From Paraescarpia echinospica (lineage: Eukaryota; Annelida; Polychaeta; Sabellida; Siboglinidae), in contig CM034544.1 of assembly GCA_020002185.1 (NCBI GenBank), forward strand, positions 37,167,862-37,231,861: DNA of 64,000 nucleotides, given 5' to 3'. Each line of letters opens with the position of its first letter. Within the stretch, counting starts at the first letter, position 1. This document shows, piece by piece, positions 12,531-22,602 of the stretch. Both the position numbers and the translations under genes were made by a program. Under the pieces are notes generated by a model, which worked only from the letters and a program-made list of their open reading frames with translations, had not been told where the DNA came from and did no database searches.

Positions 12531-12852
12531 TGATGACATAAATCTGTTGGACCTTCGACCCAAAGGACTAAAAACTATTCAAAATTTCTGCATACATCCA
12601 GCGACATATTTGTAGATGGCATAATTATTTTTATGATGATATAGAAAAACATTAAATGCCCCCCAAGTTCATCACCTCCCGGACAAATTTAGAAAAGTCT
12701 AAATCTATGAACCATCTCAATAGGCCCAGTAGATCACGTGCACAATTTCAGCCTGATACATGCAAAACTGACGGAGATGTGGGGGCACAAACAAACAGAG
12801 GATGAACTGTTTAATAATATAGATAAATAATAACTTATCTATAGAAACTGAC

Positions 12853-12990
12853 TGGCAGTTTGTATGTGGCGGGGGTTGCGGGTTCCTTAGTGGGCATGGT
12901 GATACCCTCAGCCTCTATGTAGTCACTCTTCTTCTTCGACCTCTTCTCCTTCTTCTCTTGTTTCTCCTTCTTTCATTTCCGCCTCGAAGG
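12853..12990 (-). pseudogene. AP3D1: AP3D1 exon, lysine-rich hinge, one stop
   Basis: From a TTTGCAG acceptor it reads PSRRK, stop (TGA at 12973-12975), KKEKQEKKEKRSKKKSDYIE and then AEGITMPTKEPATPATYKLP. Lys-rich followed by an acidic and proline segment matches the end of the AP-3 delta hinge. The exit phase to the next exon is unresolved. Confidence 0.65.
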
Positions 12991-13437
12991 CTGCAAATAA
13001 AGAAGGCAGTAAATGGGCAGTTAATAACCATCGTGTGAAGGTGTCAAAAGTATTTATTTTTATTTTAACGCCTTGCCTTTTTAAGGAAACGCCATTCTGA
13101 CTTGAAATTGATTTTAAGGCGTCATACATGTAGTGTCATCTAGTGGATAATTGCATGCTACATGTCATTTTAAAACTTAGTCTATTATGTTGAATTAGCT
13201 CCATTTGAAAACATTATTTGCTGAATGTGTATGAGTGACATGGGGAATCAAAGTATATTTCTTTAAACGTCATGGAGCCTAATGGGTTAAACAATGAAAT
13301 GTCAAGGGGTCTAAAGGTTTAAATAATTAAATGTCATGGGGTCTAAAGGGTTAAACAATTAATTGCCATGGGGTCTAAAGGGTTAAACAAAATAACAACT
13401 AAAATGACGGTGATAGAGACACGAGATGACTCAATAC

Positions 13438-13582
13438 CTCTTCTTCTTCGTCGATGGCAACATGTTTCTCGGGAGCACGGGGGGCAGTCGGGTCGCGAGG
13501 GCAGGGGGTGAGAGTTCACCGGCTGCGGAGGAAGCTGAGAGGACATGTTGGGCGGACCCTGACAGCCAGAAGTTCCCGTCAT
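13438..13582 (-). pseudogene. AP3D1: AP3D1 exon, FWLS hinge (empty LINE site)
   Basis: From acceptor ATAGACAG it reads DDGNFWLSGSAQHVLSASSA and on to LPSTKKKR before GTATTG. The DFWLS-like motif followed by an Ala/Pro-rich and then lysine-rich part fits AP-3 delta. The frame is open. This arm preserves the uninterrupted exon; in the right arm CR1 copy C splits it. An RTE-like LINE tail ends about 20 bases from the acceptor. Confidence 0.65.
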
Positions 13583-13629
13583 CTGTCTATGAAAACAACA
13601 TCTCTTCATCATCATCGTCATTGTTCAGC

Positions 13630-13900
13630 CGGAGTGTCCAGCGGTTGGGGGAAGGCCTCAGCATGTCGTTTCCAAATCTGCCTGTCTTACGCTATCCTCT
13701 GCCAGATGGTGCCCTTCCAGTACTCGTCTAGTTCGTCTCTCCATCGTCTCGCATGTCTTTCTCTAGATCGTTTCCCTTCGTAAGGTCTCCAGGTTGCCAT
13801 ATGCGATGTCCATCGGTTATCTCGTAGTCTGCTAATGTGCCCTGTCCAGGTCCACTTCTGTCTTCTCATTTGTTTTATCACGTCTATGACCTTTGTCTTC
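13630..13900 (-). mobile_element. LINE C-terminal relic with GAT-rich tail, left arm
   Basis: Complement reads IKQMRRQKWTWTGHISRL, then RWTSHMATWRPYEGKRSRER, RRWRDELDEYWKGTIWQRIA and AEAFPQPLDTPAEQ. This is the familiar C-terminal end of RTE-like invertebrate endonuclease-reverse transcriptases (W-GH, GKRSRGRP, RWRDD, W---A). It ends in a GAT/GAA-rich tail close to the AP3D1 acceptor at 13583. The assignment to a clade is from memory of the motif only. Confidence 0.75.
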
Positions 13901-14347
13901 TGTCTTTCAGCTTAAACTGCTCAAAGGCATTTTACAACTTCATTAAAACATTTTCTCACACTTATGTGACTGACGGGAGGTTCACTTTCGAAAATAGTGT
14001 AGAATATGGTAAAAAAAACCAGGCATGACCTGATGTTAAAAATTGTCTATCTAATTCATCAAAACATAATCCGAAATATAGCACTGAAGAGAAAAACAGC
14101 AGGCATGGGTGCTTATAAAGGGGATTGGAAGTTTGGAACAATGCCAAATGTCAGTAAAACTACTACATCAGTTCAGTTCAAAGTTCATGCCAATAGCAAA
14201 AAGGCACAACTGTCACATAATTGAAGTTTTCTACCGTAACAATAGGACTGATTAAAAAGTTGATCATAAATTTGTAAAGAGAGAATCAACTGCCATGTTC
14301 GTGCAAAAAAAATCAAATGGAGTAGTTTGTAGTACTTTCAAGATTAC

Positions 14348-14491
14348 CTTTTCGGCAAAGTGATTCATATCAGAGGACACTGTCATGTCATCAGGGGTCA
14401 TTGGCTGGTCAGTACCATTGGACGTGGCGATGAGGAGACTGGGACTGTCATCTTGGGAGTGATGGTGGACCTTCTTGCCGTTCTTCTCATG
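14348..14491 (-). pseudogene. AP3D1: AP3D1-like hinge exon, acceptor AG lost
   Basis: Reads HEKNGKKVHHHSQDDSPSLL and continues to SSDMNHFAEK before GTAATC. The sequence before it is CCTCCCAAC where a partial duplicate at 14999 has CCTCCCAGC, so the acceptor AG is destroyed by one change. The assignment to AP3D1 rests on position and lysine/histidine-rich composition. Confidence 0.5.
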
Positions 14492-14518
14492 TTGGGAGGC
14501 AACAGAGATAAATATAGT

Positions 14519-14867
14519 GATCTCTCACTCTCCCTCTCTCTCTCCCTCCCTCCCTCCCTCTCTCTGTCTCTCAATCTCTCTCTCCCTACCCTCTCTCAAT
14601 CTCCCTCCATCTCTCTCGTTCTCCCTCCTTCCCTCCCACCATCTCTCTCTCTCACTCCCTCCCTCTCTCTCTGTCTCTCGATCCCTCTCTCCCTACCCCC
14701 TCTCAATCTCCCTCCCTGTCTCTCGTTCTCCTTCCATCCCTCCCTCCCTCTCTCTCACTCCCGCTCTCCATCCCTCCCTCCCTCTCTTTCTCTCATTCTC
14801 CCTCGCTATCCCCTATCCCACATCTCTCCCCCCTCTCTCTCTCTTTCTCTCACTCTCTCTAACCTCC

Positions 14868-14908
<41 letters not shown>

Positions 14909-15577
14909 CTCACCTCCCCTCTCTCTCTCCCTCCCTCCCCTTCCATCCCCCCTCATTTTTGGAGTGGTGGTGGTGACCCATCTTGCTCTTCTTCTGATGC
15001 TGGGAGGCAACAGAGATGAATATAGTGATCTCTCTATTTCTTTCTCTCTCGTTCTCCCTCCCTCCCTCTTTCTCTCTCCCTCCCTCTCTCTTCGTCTCTC
15101 TCTCTCAATTCCTCTCTCCCTACCCCCTCTCTCTTGTTCTCCTTCCATCATTCCCTCCCTCTCTCTCACTCCCTCTCTCCATCCCTCCCTCTCCCTCTCT
15201 CTTTCTCTCATTCTCCCTATCTACCCCCTATCTCTCCCCCCTTTCTCTCTTTCTCTCACTGTCTCTCACCTCCCCTCTCTCTCCCCTCCCCCTCCCTCCC
15301 TCTCTCTTTCCCTCCATCCCCTCCCTCCCCTTCCATCCCTCACTCCCTCCCTCTCTCTTTGTCTCTCTCTCAATCCCTCTCTCCCTACCCCCCTCTCAAT
15401 CTCCCTCCCTCTCTCTCTCTCGTTCTCCTTCCATCCATCCCTCCTTCCCTCTCTCTCCCTCCCTCCCCCTATACCTCCCTCTCTCCCTCCCTCCCTCCCT
15501 CTCTCTCTTTCTCTCATTCTCCCTCTCTCCCCCCTCTCTCTCTCTCTCTCTCTAACCTCCTCTCTCTCTCTATCGCA
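14519..15577. repeat. Polypyrimidine (CTCTCC/CCCTCC)n tract, about 1.05 kb
   Basis: Almost pure C/T on the plus strand (GA-rich in AP3D1 sense), broken at 14950-15030 by the partial exon duplicate. Mirror-repeat polypurine:polypyrimidine DNA of this length can form triplex (H-DNA). The long open frames across it are compositional. Confidence 0.95.
14950..14999 (-). pseudogene. Partial duplicate of the neighbouring hinge exon
   Basis: Reads HQKKSKMGHHHHSKNEGG and is preceded in gene sense by the same intron end as the 14348-14491 exon (ATATTCATCTCTGTTGCC then CCAG). Here the acceptor AG is intact. The two are separated by a 430 bp polypyrimidine tract, so exon start and intron end were duplicated together. 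Confidence 0.6.
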
Positions 15578-16025
15578 CCGATGCAGCTACAAACCACTAA
15601 TTTACATTGGTGTCATCTGGTGAATCACCATTCAGTTGAATAAAAAAGACTATCCAGAAAGTCACGCATATAAAAGATATGAAAGAAAATAACTCTAAAG
15701 AAACTTATCTTTGTGTTTTCTAAAATGCATCGTCAATTGGTGGATCAGAGGCCAATGGTGTAAACAAGCCATGCAAGGCAACATATGAACATAGCAAGAT
15801 GTGAGTAGACCTTGATGTCTCAAAGGAGATACACTTACAAGACTCCAATGTTAGAGTGTTAATACATAGATAACTCACCAACAAAGTTTACAGTATGAAA
15901 ATGTGTAGCATTTTACATTCGTTCAAGTCACCTCCTTTAGATTCCCACTACATTGGCTAGCTGCTAAATTTGAAAAACATGAATATTTCTCCCAAACAAA
16001 CACTGAAATGAATTGTCCCTCCTAC

Positions 16026-16188
16026 CTTCCTCTCCTTTTTGTCCTTCCTGTGGTTCTTCTCTCGTTCATTCCTGTGTTTTATCTCCAGTGCTGTGGCGGC
16101 GGCCGAATCTGGTGGGGCCTTCACGCTGAGTGGAGACGGCAGAGTCTGGTACGTGTGGACAGGCATCACCTCCTCATCTCGCAGTGGT
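16026..16188 (-). pseudogene. AP3D1: AP3D1 exon, hinge ending in KHRN basic stretch
   Basis: After a TAG acceptor it reads PLRDEEVMPVHTYQTLPSP, then ALEIKHRNEREKNHRKDKKERK and a GTAGG donor. The KHRN and lysine-rich run match the AP-3 delta hinge. No stop is seen in this frame. A (GT)n-rich tract (16223-16335) lies just upstream in gene sense. Confidence 0.65.
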
Positions 16189-16222
16189 CTACCAGGGGGA
16201 AGGGGACAGGAGGGTCAACATG

Positions 16223-16400
16223 GGTATGTGTGTGTGCACGTGCACTTGTGTATGAGTGTGTGTGTCTTTGTTTGTGCGTGTGTATGTGCATGTGTGTGTG
16301 TGTGTGTTTATGTTGTGTGTGTGTGTTTGCAGTGCATGCATGAATGCGCGCATGCATACATGCTTTGCATATGTATGAATGTATGTGTGCATCTTAGTGT
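16223..16400. repeat. (GT)n-rich tract
   Basis: Degenerate GTGTGT/GTATGT run in an AP3D1 intron just upstream (gene sense) of the 16026-16188 exon. Confidence 0.9.
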
Positions 16401-16859
16401 TTCATGTGTATGTCACTTTGTGTGAATCATGTGTGAGACATGTGTGTTACATGTCTGTGATTCCCTGTCATTTCCAACTAATGTAAACTTTTAACAATAA
16501 AATATGCATTGTCTCTATAAATCATATTTTTAATACAAATTAACTATCACCAATTGGTACATTAGAGGCCAATGGTGTAAAGAAGCAAGTGAACACAACG
16601 TGAGGCAACTATATGTTAATATTCAGACTAGTACTACAACCTGATCAAGACACAAACACAAATTAACGTTTTAAAGAATGGTCCATCACTGTGAAGCAAT
16701 ATGCCCGAAACCTGTGAGGGGCCCTTGTCGGGAGAATAGAATATAATAGGTTAATGTTGAGAAGTCTATGTGGGTCATCTTTAGTACCCTTCAAGTCATC
16801 ATCATCTGACAAGTTGGCTCCGTGTAAACTCAGAGAACATCCATTCATGTACATATACA

Positions 16860-16905
16860 TATTTAACAAGATTTTCACCCAGAGAATTAACTCCAGATGG
16901 CAAAC
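16860..16905 (-). mobile_element. CR1 3'-terminal scrap
   Basis: About 45 bases resembling the complement of the CR1 3' end (TTTAACAAGATT, CCCAGAGAATTAACTCCAG, ATGGCA). It lies in an AP3D1 intron. It is either an extremely truncated insertion or what is left after deletion. Confidence 0.75.
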
Positions 16906-17003
16906 GAACTGATGCAAATGGATTGCATGCAACCCATTCATGCGCTAACGGACACACTTTTTATTAATTCAACATTGGCAACAAATAAGAGCCTTGTCCT
17001 CAC

Positions 17004-17164
17004 CTCTGGTACGTTGTAATCGATGTTGACAGAGATGACGGCGGAGGGATCATCGTCCTAGTCACAGCTAACCTTCTTCTTCCTCGACTTCTTCTCCTTC
17101 CGTCTCCGTCTCTCCGCCTCCTGCTGACGCTGCAGCTGCAGGTACTTGTCCGACATCGACATAC
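17004..17164 (-). pseudogene. AP3D1: AP3D1 exon, MSDKYLQLQ basic helix, one stop
   Basis: Reads MSMSDKYLQLQRQQEAERR, then a Lys/Arg-rich run, then stop (TAG at 17058-17060) and DDDPSAVISVNIDYNVPE before a GTGAGG donor. It aligns with the PMSDQYVKLEEERR and basic coil region of AP-3 delta. Immediately upstream in gene sense are four to five imperfect repeats of CCTGAGACAGGTT (17165-17340). Confidence 0.75.
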
Positions 17165-17340
17165 CTGAGACAGGTTCATGACACGCCTGAGACAGGTTCA
17201 TGACACACCTGAGACAGGTGTTGGGTTCATGACACACCTGAGACAGATGTTGGGTTTGACATATCTGAGACAGGTGTTGGGTTCATGATACACCCGAGAC
17301 AGGTGCTAGATTTATGATACACCCGAGACAGGTGTTTGTA
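17165..17340. repeat. Degenerate CCTGAGACAGGT repeat
   Basis: Five to six imperfect units of about 28-40 bases built on CACACCTGAGACAGGTGTTG and GGTTCATGA. Confidence 0.85.
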
Positions 17341-18361
17341 CACATACAGATATATTTATATATATAAATATATATCTATATTATTTAGATTTGCAATAGG
17401 TAGCATATTAGGTAGATATTATGGTACAGGTGAGAACTATTAGCAAGTGAAAATTACAATATAATTGAGACATTTGGCTCATCTTCAAACATGACAGGTC
17501 AGAATTCTCACCGTCTTCTAATTAGTCCAACAAGTTTCTGATAAGATATGCAAAATATTGTTCATGGCTCCAAGATTTCAATGGGCAGCAAGAATTAACA
17601 CTTACGTTGGAGCGTTTAGTGGAAACTTGCAACGTTTAGATCCACCACCTGTGGATCTTGATCACGCATTGATGTCATGTGACGTGGCTCAGATTTTGGT
17701 GACAAGATCAAAGGGGAGGGGTTTGGGCACGCATGCTATCCAGGCATGTACGTTTGGAACTGAGTGTACAAGGGCTTGTTTAAATTGAGTGGATTTCCAG
17801 TCCCTTCAAAGATAACTACCATCAAACATAAAATAAAAAACATGGTGAAAAATGAATGACTGTACTTTCTTTTAAAAAATTGAATTGATTAGTTGTCTCC
17901 CTTTACACAACATCCATATTCAACAATATGACCATAAACCAGATTTCCTTATAAACATCTACATGCTACAACAATACTGATTTTAGTGCAATAAAATATG
18001 TATTCATAGTATACTCAAGCTGGACAAACACGCCAACAGTTTCAGGGTAATCCACCATTAAAAAAATCACTTGGCAAGTTTCTGCTCGCAAAATAACATT
18101 AACATTTTCTGGATTAAATCAAATTTCAATATCTGAAGCTGGGAAGAGGAGTGGCCAGTGTCTTGAAGCATTCATACATGCGATCCTTCATATGAAAGGT
18201 AGTTACAGACATGTTTCTATGGCTGTTATGAGTAACAAAATCTATGTCAAACGTCCCCGTAAGTTCCTGCAAACGAAGGTTTATATGTACGAATGTTTCA
18301 TGAAACTGGTCCCAGGTATAGGAGCTGATTTTAAGTAACAAAGAACTGAGGTGAGAATTAC

Positions 18362-18419
18362 CTTGGGTCTTGCACCCTTCAGGTAGTTCGGGATGTTCAA
18401 ATTCCCTCTGCTAGCGCAT
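18362..18419 (-). pseudogene. AP3D1: AP3D1 exon, hinge, stop plus frameshift
   Basis: Begins MR, stop (TAG at 18411-18413), QREFEH. It then needs a frame change near 18390 to read NYLKGARPK, which resembles the family segment before the proline-rich hinge. Acceptor GACAG and donor GTAATT flank it. Two lesions in 58 bases make this the most damaged exon. Confidence 0.6.
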
Positions 18420-18798
18420 CTGTCAAAGAAAAAACACACTTAATATTAAAAAAGGTGTTTCAAAAATAAATAAGTTGTATGGAGAAACTTCACACCAAAT
18501 TTAGTAATCTAAGTCCAGTGCTTACTGCTATATTTGTATATGTAATTTACATTATAAACAATGGAATAAACAAAAGAAACATATTTCTATTAAATCACTA
18601 GTTATTTGAGTGAAGAGGTTCATCGGACTGCAAGGTTCAAATTGGTAATATTTTTGGCTTATTTTCCAGCCTTTTTTGCTGCGTCTGCTAATCAACAATC
18701 TTCATCAGACACCTAGCTACCTTTACATGGCAATGCTTGTCATGTGTCAGTTTGCTTTAAACAAAGATTGTGAACATGTCACACATGCTTGCACATAC

Positions 18799-18857
18799 CT
18801 TCTGTAGTTCAGCCTCTGATGGTGCAGGAGTTTTTACCTCATTTTCATGTTCTGCTT
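18799..18857 (-). pseudogene. AP3D1: AP3D1 exon, acidic hinge
   Basis: A 59-base exon between TTTGCAG and GTATGTG reads EAEHENEVKTPAPSEAELQK. Position and composition match the acidic hinge of AP-3 delta. Splice signals are good, but there is too little sequence for firm homology on its own. Confidence 0.6.
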
Positions 18858-19059
18858 CTGCAAAATATGTATAATCATACAAATACATGCAAGTTCAAAG
18901 ACAATTACAATTACTATCAAAATTACTTATCCTCTGGAAGCAATATCTTGGTAGTTTGTAAGGTCAAAATACAAGCAACAAAGTCTTTAGTTTGACATTA
19001 CTTGCCAGATGACACCACACACACAGAATATTTTCACAAAGTATTCCTACCAAATAGTT

Positions 19060-19325
19060 GATGAAGATAATGTAACTTTGAATGGTTACATGCCATGGAA
19101 GTTACGTAAACCGTCCTTATCTGATCAGTGGACAATTTACATTACTGATGAAGATAGTGTAACTTTGAACGGTTATTTGCCATGGAAGTTACGTAAATCG
19201 TCCCCATCTGATCAGTGGACAACTTACATTACTGATGAAGATAGTGTAACTTTGAATGGTTACTTACCATGGAAGTTATGTAAACCGTCCCCATCTGATC
19301 AGTGGACAATTTACCTTACTTCAAA
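19060..19325. repeat. 87 bp tandem repeat, three units
   Basis: GATGAAGATA-TGTAACTTTGA recurs at 19060, 19147 and 19234. The 87-base unit keeps one plus-strand frame open (TLNGYLPWKLRK, SPSDQWTIYIT). It lies in an AP3D1 intron, antisense. Probably a minisatellite rather than a gene. Confidence 0.9.
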
Positions 19326-19598
19326 CCGTCATTTACCATTTCTAACTTACATCATTTGCCAGCGAAGCTATTGGTATAACTGGTATCAAGGGATTTTGTA
19401 GAGACACAACTGACCGGCTGATCCAGCTAGTGGGACAAAGTACAAGTAAATGGGTTGACCAAATTAATTGAACATTTGTTTGCTACTTGTACAAATAGTC
19501 CTACACCAGTTTATAAAAAAAATGTCTTACATTTATTTCCAGTTTGACAACTAAAAATAAGGCCATGCGAAGTGATTAAGATCGAGGGATGCTCTCAC

Positions 19599-19700
19599 CT
19601 GTCATCACCCATTGTGTGGAAGATGCTGGTCTTGGCGACGACTTCCTCAGGTTCATCGTCTTCAGGCGGTGGTTCGTTGATCCATGCGTCAAGTTCAAGG
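19599..19700 (-). pseudogene. AP3D1: AP3D1 exon, start of hinge (DAWINEP)
   Basis: Reads LELDAWINEPPPEDDEPEEV and then VAKTSIFHTMGDD. The LDAWINEP motif is a hallmark of AP-3 delta just after the trunk. Acceptor TAG and donor GTGAGA are both present, and the exon itself is intact. Its exit phase does not fit the next block (18799-18857) without an unseen small exon or an indel. Confidence 0.85.
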
Positions 19701-20194
19701 CTACACAGACGAACACTTCATGCATTTTTTCTTCAAATATTTTTGTAATTCATAAATTTGCAAAGTAAAAAAAACATAGTTTTTTGTATCTGTTCAAACA
19801 AACAAACCACGACACCACCTACATGTCGAGTGGGACTTAAGATTCTCTGCGATACAACATGGCTTCCAAATCATACCAACAGCTGCTGGAGATCAACCAA
19901 CGTGACAGTTGCCACGACACGACCCGCCACGATGCCCGGTTCTCATATCAACAATAGGTGTATTAATATAAGTTCCACTTGTTTCCCCATCACGCTATGT
20001 GATGACGACTAAACCATTACACATCCATATGTAATGTTATATTTTCTTTGGGACTTCTATGACCACCTTTTATGAGATGAAAATGCATGAAATGTATTGT
20101 AGGGATATCCTTGTGAGAGAGAACACATGTATTGCAGATGTAAGGAAGAAGATAAATTGTCAATTTATTAGAAACTATTAAAACCAGTCACATA

Positions 20195-21165
20195 AAAACC
20201 ATTACAGGTCTCACTACATTTCAATTTTGTGGACTTCAAGGCTGCATCTGACACCATTTGGAGGGATGCATTGTGGAAGATGTTGAGATCTGTTGGGGTG
20301 TACCCCAAAATGACATCACTGATTGAGGCCATGTACGAGAATGTCAAATATGCTGTTACCATCAATGGTCAGTTGACAGATTGGTTCAAAGTTGAAATAG
20401 GAGTGAGGCTGTCTGCTCTCATCTATCCTGTTCAACTTGTTCCTTCAGTTTGTCATGGCTGACCTGATGAGCCTACCTAAGGAGTTCAAACTAAATACAG
20501 ACCTCAGTTTTGACATCATATCTACCATATTCGAGAAACTACAATTTGCAACTGAACCGCTTCAAGCAGCCTGTAACAACTGTGGTATGACAATCACTCT
20601 CTCCAATTGCAAATTAATCATCTCATCAGACAAGCATATCATCCTGGAAAATGAAGAACTCAAGATTGTGACAGTTCTGCTTCCTAGGCAGCACAGTACT
20701 TTTATGTTGACAGGCGAATAGCAGCCTTTGGTAGATTCAGAAACAACATATTTTCAAACAAAAGAATGAAAGCCAGACTATATAGGACCCTTATACTGCC
20801 TACAGTAATCTAAGGTGCCGAAACCTGGACACTACGATCGCAAGAGATGCAGTCTCTTGAAGTTTTTGAGATGCGTTGCCTGCGGGCTATCAGATGTGTT
20901 ACTAGGGCAGACAGATTATGAACTAGCCAGATCAGAGATGAGACATTCACCCCTTAATCCATCTCAGATGTCATGAGACATAGAAGACTCCGATGGTTTG
21001 GACACATCTGCCATTTGCCAAATGAAAACTTCGTAAAAATAGCTTTCAGATTCCTGCTTTTAAGAGCAGATCGATGTGCTCTAGACAGAACAAAATGGAG
21101 GGGTGTGACATCCATGAGGATATCAATGGGTCAAACTGGCCTAGGCATTTAAGTCAAGTCACTTT
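20195..21165 (+). mobile_element. Non-LTR reverse transcriptase relic in AP3D1 intron
   Basis: Plus-strand fragments in several frames: FVDFKAASDTIWRDALWKML, GVYPKMTSLIEAMYENVKYA, CLLSSILFNLFLQFVMADLM (the RQG just before is lost by a small deletion), then RTLILPTVI, GAETWTL and HRRLRWFGHICHLPNENF. The order RT palm, YLG-like region and C-terminal RWFGH is that of LINE ORF2 proteins, distinct from the CR1 copies. The FADD box is not recognisable. It lies antisense to AP3D1. Confidence 0.8.
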
Positions 21166-21448
21166 AAAACCATTTATTGTTTTTAAGACACGTACGTATC
21201 TATGAAAAATTTCAATGATTTAGGCATAAAAGAAACTACTTGATTATTATTAATTTGTTACAGAAACATCACAGCAAACCTTATCTAAACAATATAGCAA
21301 AACCGACATTAGTAACTAACAAAAATGATTTAAGTACAAATTAGTTGAAAACTTATTTTGCACAATGTGTCAAATCTGCCAATACATTTCAAACCAGTCA
21401 CACTATCAGACACTCCTCAATGTCAATGGAAAGTTTTATCCCTTTGAC

Positions 21449-21570
21449 CTTCCCTTTTGTGCAACAGGATTTTGTTCTCCCGCAAACAACATAGCGACCT
21501 CGTCAGCGACCTTTGCCCCTTTCCCAAGCACCTTGTTCACATACTTGATCAGTTGCGACAGGCAGCAAGT
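21449..21570 (-). pseudogene. AP3D1: AP3D1 exon, trunk end, frame intact
   Basis: After a CACAG acceptor the frame reads TCCLSQLIKYVNKVLG, then KVADEVAMLFAGEQNPVAQK, matching the family segment around ALFAGELNPVAPKAQ. No stop or frameshift is seen. The donor is weak or misplaced (GTCAAAG), so the low-coordinate end is approximate. Confidence 0.78.
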
Positions 21571-22010
21571 CTGTGAAGGAAGAATTAGAAACGTAGAAAT
21601 GTTGATACGACTGAATTAATATTTCAACAAACACAATAGAAGTGCTGATGTCATTACATAAGATACAACATATTTAACTTAATTAGACCTATCCATATTA
21701 ATAATCAACAAAGGAATATGACTGAATAGCTCTGTGATGTTTATAAACTTAATATGTTGCATCTTCCTACAGTGCGAGTTTCCGAACATGCCATCAATGT
21801 AGAAATTCTGAACACTGGCATCTTTTTCACAACATGTTTTGGACATCAGGTAACCATACATATTTTTCACATAAAACTAATTTTTTCATGTAAACAAGAT
21901 GATGATCGATTACATAACATTGTGATTGATTAACCAATCAGAAGCATGAAACAACAGAATTGATTAATCAGAACAGCCACAGTCACTAATCTTCACAACT
22001 ACACACATAC

Positions 22011-22241
22011 CCGTTTCTGTACTTTGAGGTCGGCGCTCTGAACAAACATCGGTAGTTTCTCAAGGAGCAGCTCCGTGGTTTTTGTGACAGTCTGTAGGTC
22101 ATCCTGAGCCTCATCCGTGATGAGGATGCGGGCGTACAGTTTGATGGCATTGTGTACGTAGATGCTCTGGATGTGGCCCGGCAGCTACATCACCTTCGCT
22201 CACAGCATCGACTCTAAAGTGTTCTGGGGGTCACTCAGGTG
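22011..22241 (-). pseudogene. AP3D1: AP3D1 exon, end of helical trunk, two stops
   Basis: Reads HLSDPQNTLESML, stop, AKVM, stop, LPGHIQSIYVHNAIKLYA and on to FVQSADLKVQKR. This aligns with the LPGHIQ-VYVQN and FVQSADLEVQER segments that I know from vertebrate AP3D1. A GT donor (GTATGTG) follows at 22010. The stops are TGA at 22200-22202 and TAG at 22185-22187, each one C-to-T change from an Arg or Gln codon. The upstream boundary is uncertain. Confidence 0.8.
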
Positions 22242-22602
22242 TCTGTGGGAAGATGGCGTAGTTGTAATGACATCGTGAGAAGTCAAATTTCAATTAAAAA
22301 CTACTCATATCTTAAGAAAATGTCCAGTGTTTTACAAGACGAACCTTGTTTTATAGTCACCTCGGTAATACAGCCACCTCACAATTAGGTCACCCTAGAA
22401 AAGTCCCAAATGATTTCCACATACAGTAAAGTATAGGAAATTAGTTCCACTAATATGTTCACCTTGCTATCCAGGTCACTATGTCCAGTCCCAAGGATGA
22501 CCTTAATAGTGAGGTTGCCCTGTACATCTACATGAAAAAAGGCACATGCGATATAATTATAAATTTGAATGATGGTAATCAAATAATTTTTGAAATAGGA
22601 CA

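Larger units (their letters stand above)
1..14064. repeat. Left arm of a large inverted duplication
   Basis: Position 1 pairs with 37403 and position 14064 pairs with 23603 in reverse complement. The shared blocks include AP3D1 exons, CR1 copy A, an RTE-like LINE tail and several tandem arrays, and they look about 97-99% identical by eye. This arm alone carries CR1 copy B (3759-8554) and a five-unit 152 bp array. The repeat may continue to the left of the window, because homology is still full at base 1. Confidence 0.97.
783..22241 (-). pseudogene. AP3D1: AP-3 adaptor complex delta subunit, 3' two-thirds, disrupted
   Basis: AP3D1 is the large delta subunit of the AP-3 coat, which sorts cargo from endosomes to lysosomes and related organelles. 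Fifteen minus-strand blocks align in order with the family: end of the helical trunk (22011-22241, 21449-21570), the DAWINEP hinge start (19599-19700), a charged hinge (18799-18857, 18362-18419, 17004-17164, 16026-16188, 14348-14491, 13438-13582, 12853-12990) and the C-terminal ear (10353-10389, 9820-9960, 8946-9073, 783-868). Most are bounded by AG and GT. Lesions: stops at 22200 (TGA), 22185, 18411, 17058 and 9922 (TAG) and 12973 (TGA), frameshifts near 18390 and 8969, and a lost acceptor AG at 14492. The N-terminal trunk is not in the window. It could be a decayed paralogue, or a gene whose exon boundaries I have misplaced, but the shared lesions in the other arm argue for a pseudogene. Confidence 0.8.

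Noticed and set aside
14360..15643. Several open frames rich in Ser/Leu/Pro or Arg/Glu
   Set aside because: They arise from the (CTCTCC)n tract; no start context, domain or splice support.
18126..18341. Minus-strand frame ELTGTFDIDFVTHNSH as a further AP3D1 exon
   Set aside because: It has an acceptor-like AG, but I could not align it to the expected hinge sequence.
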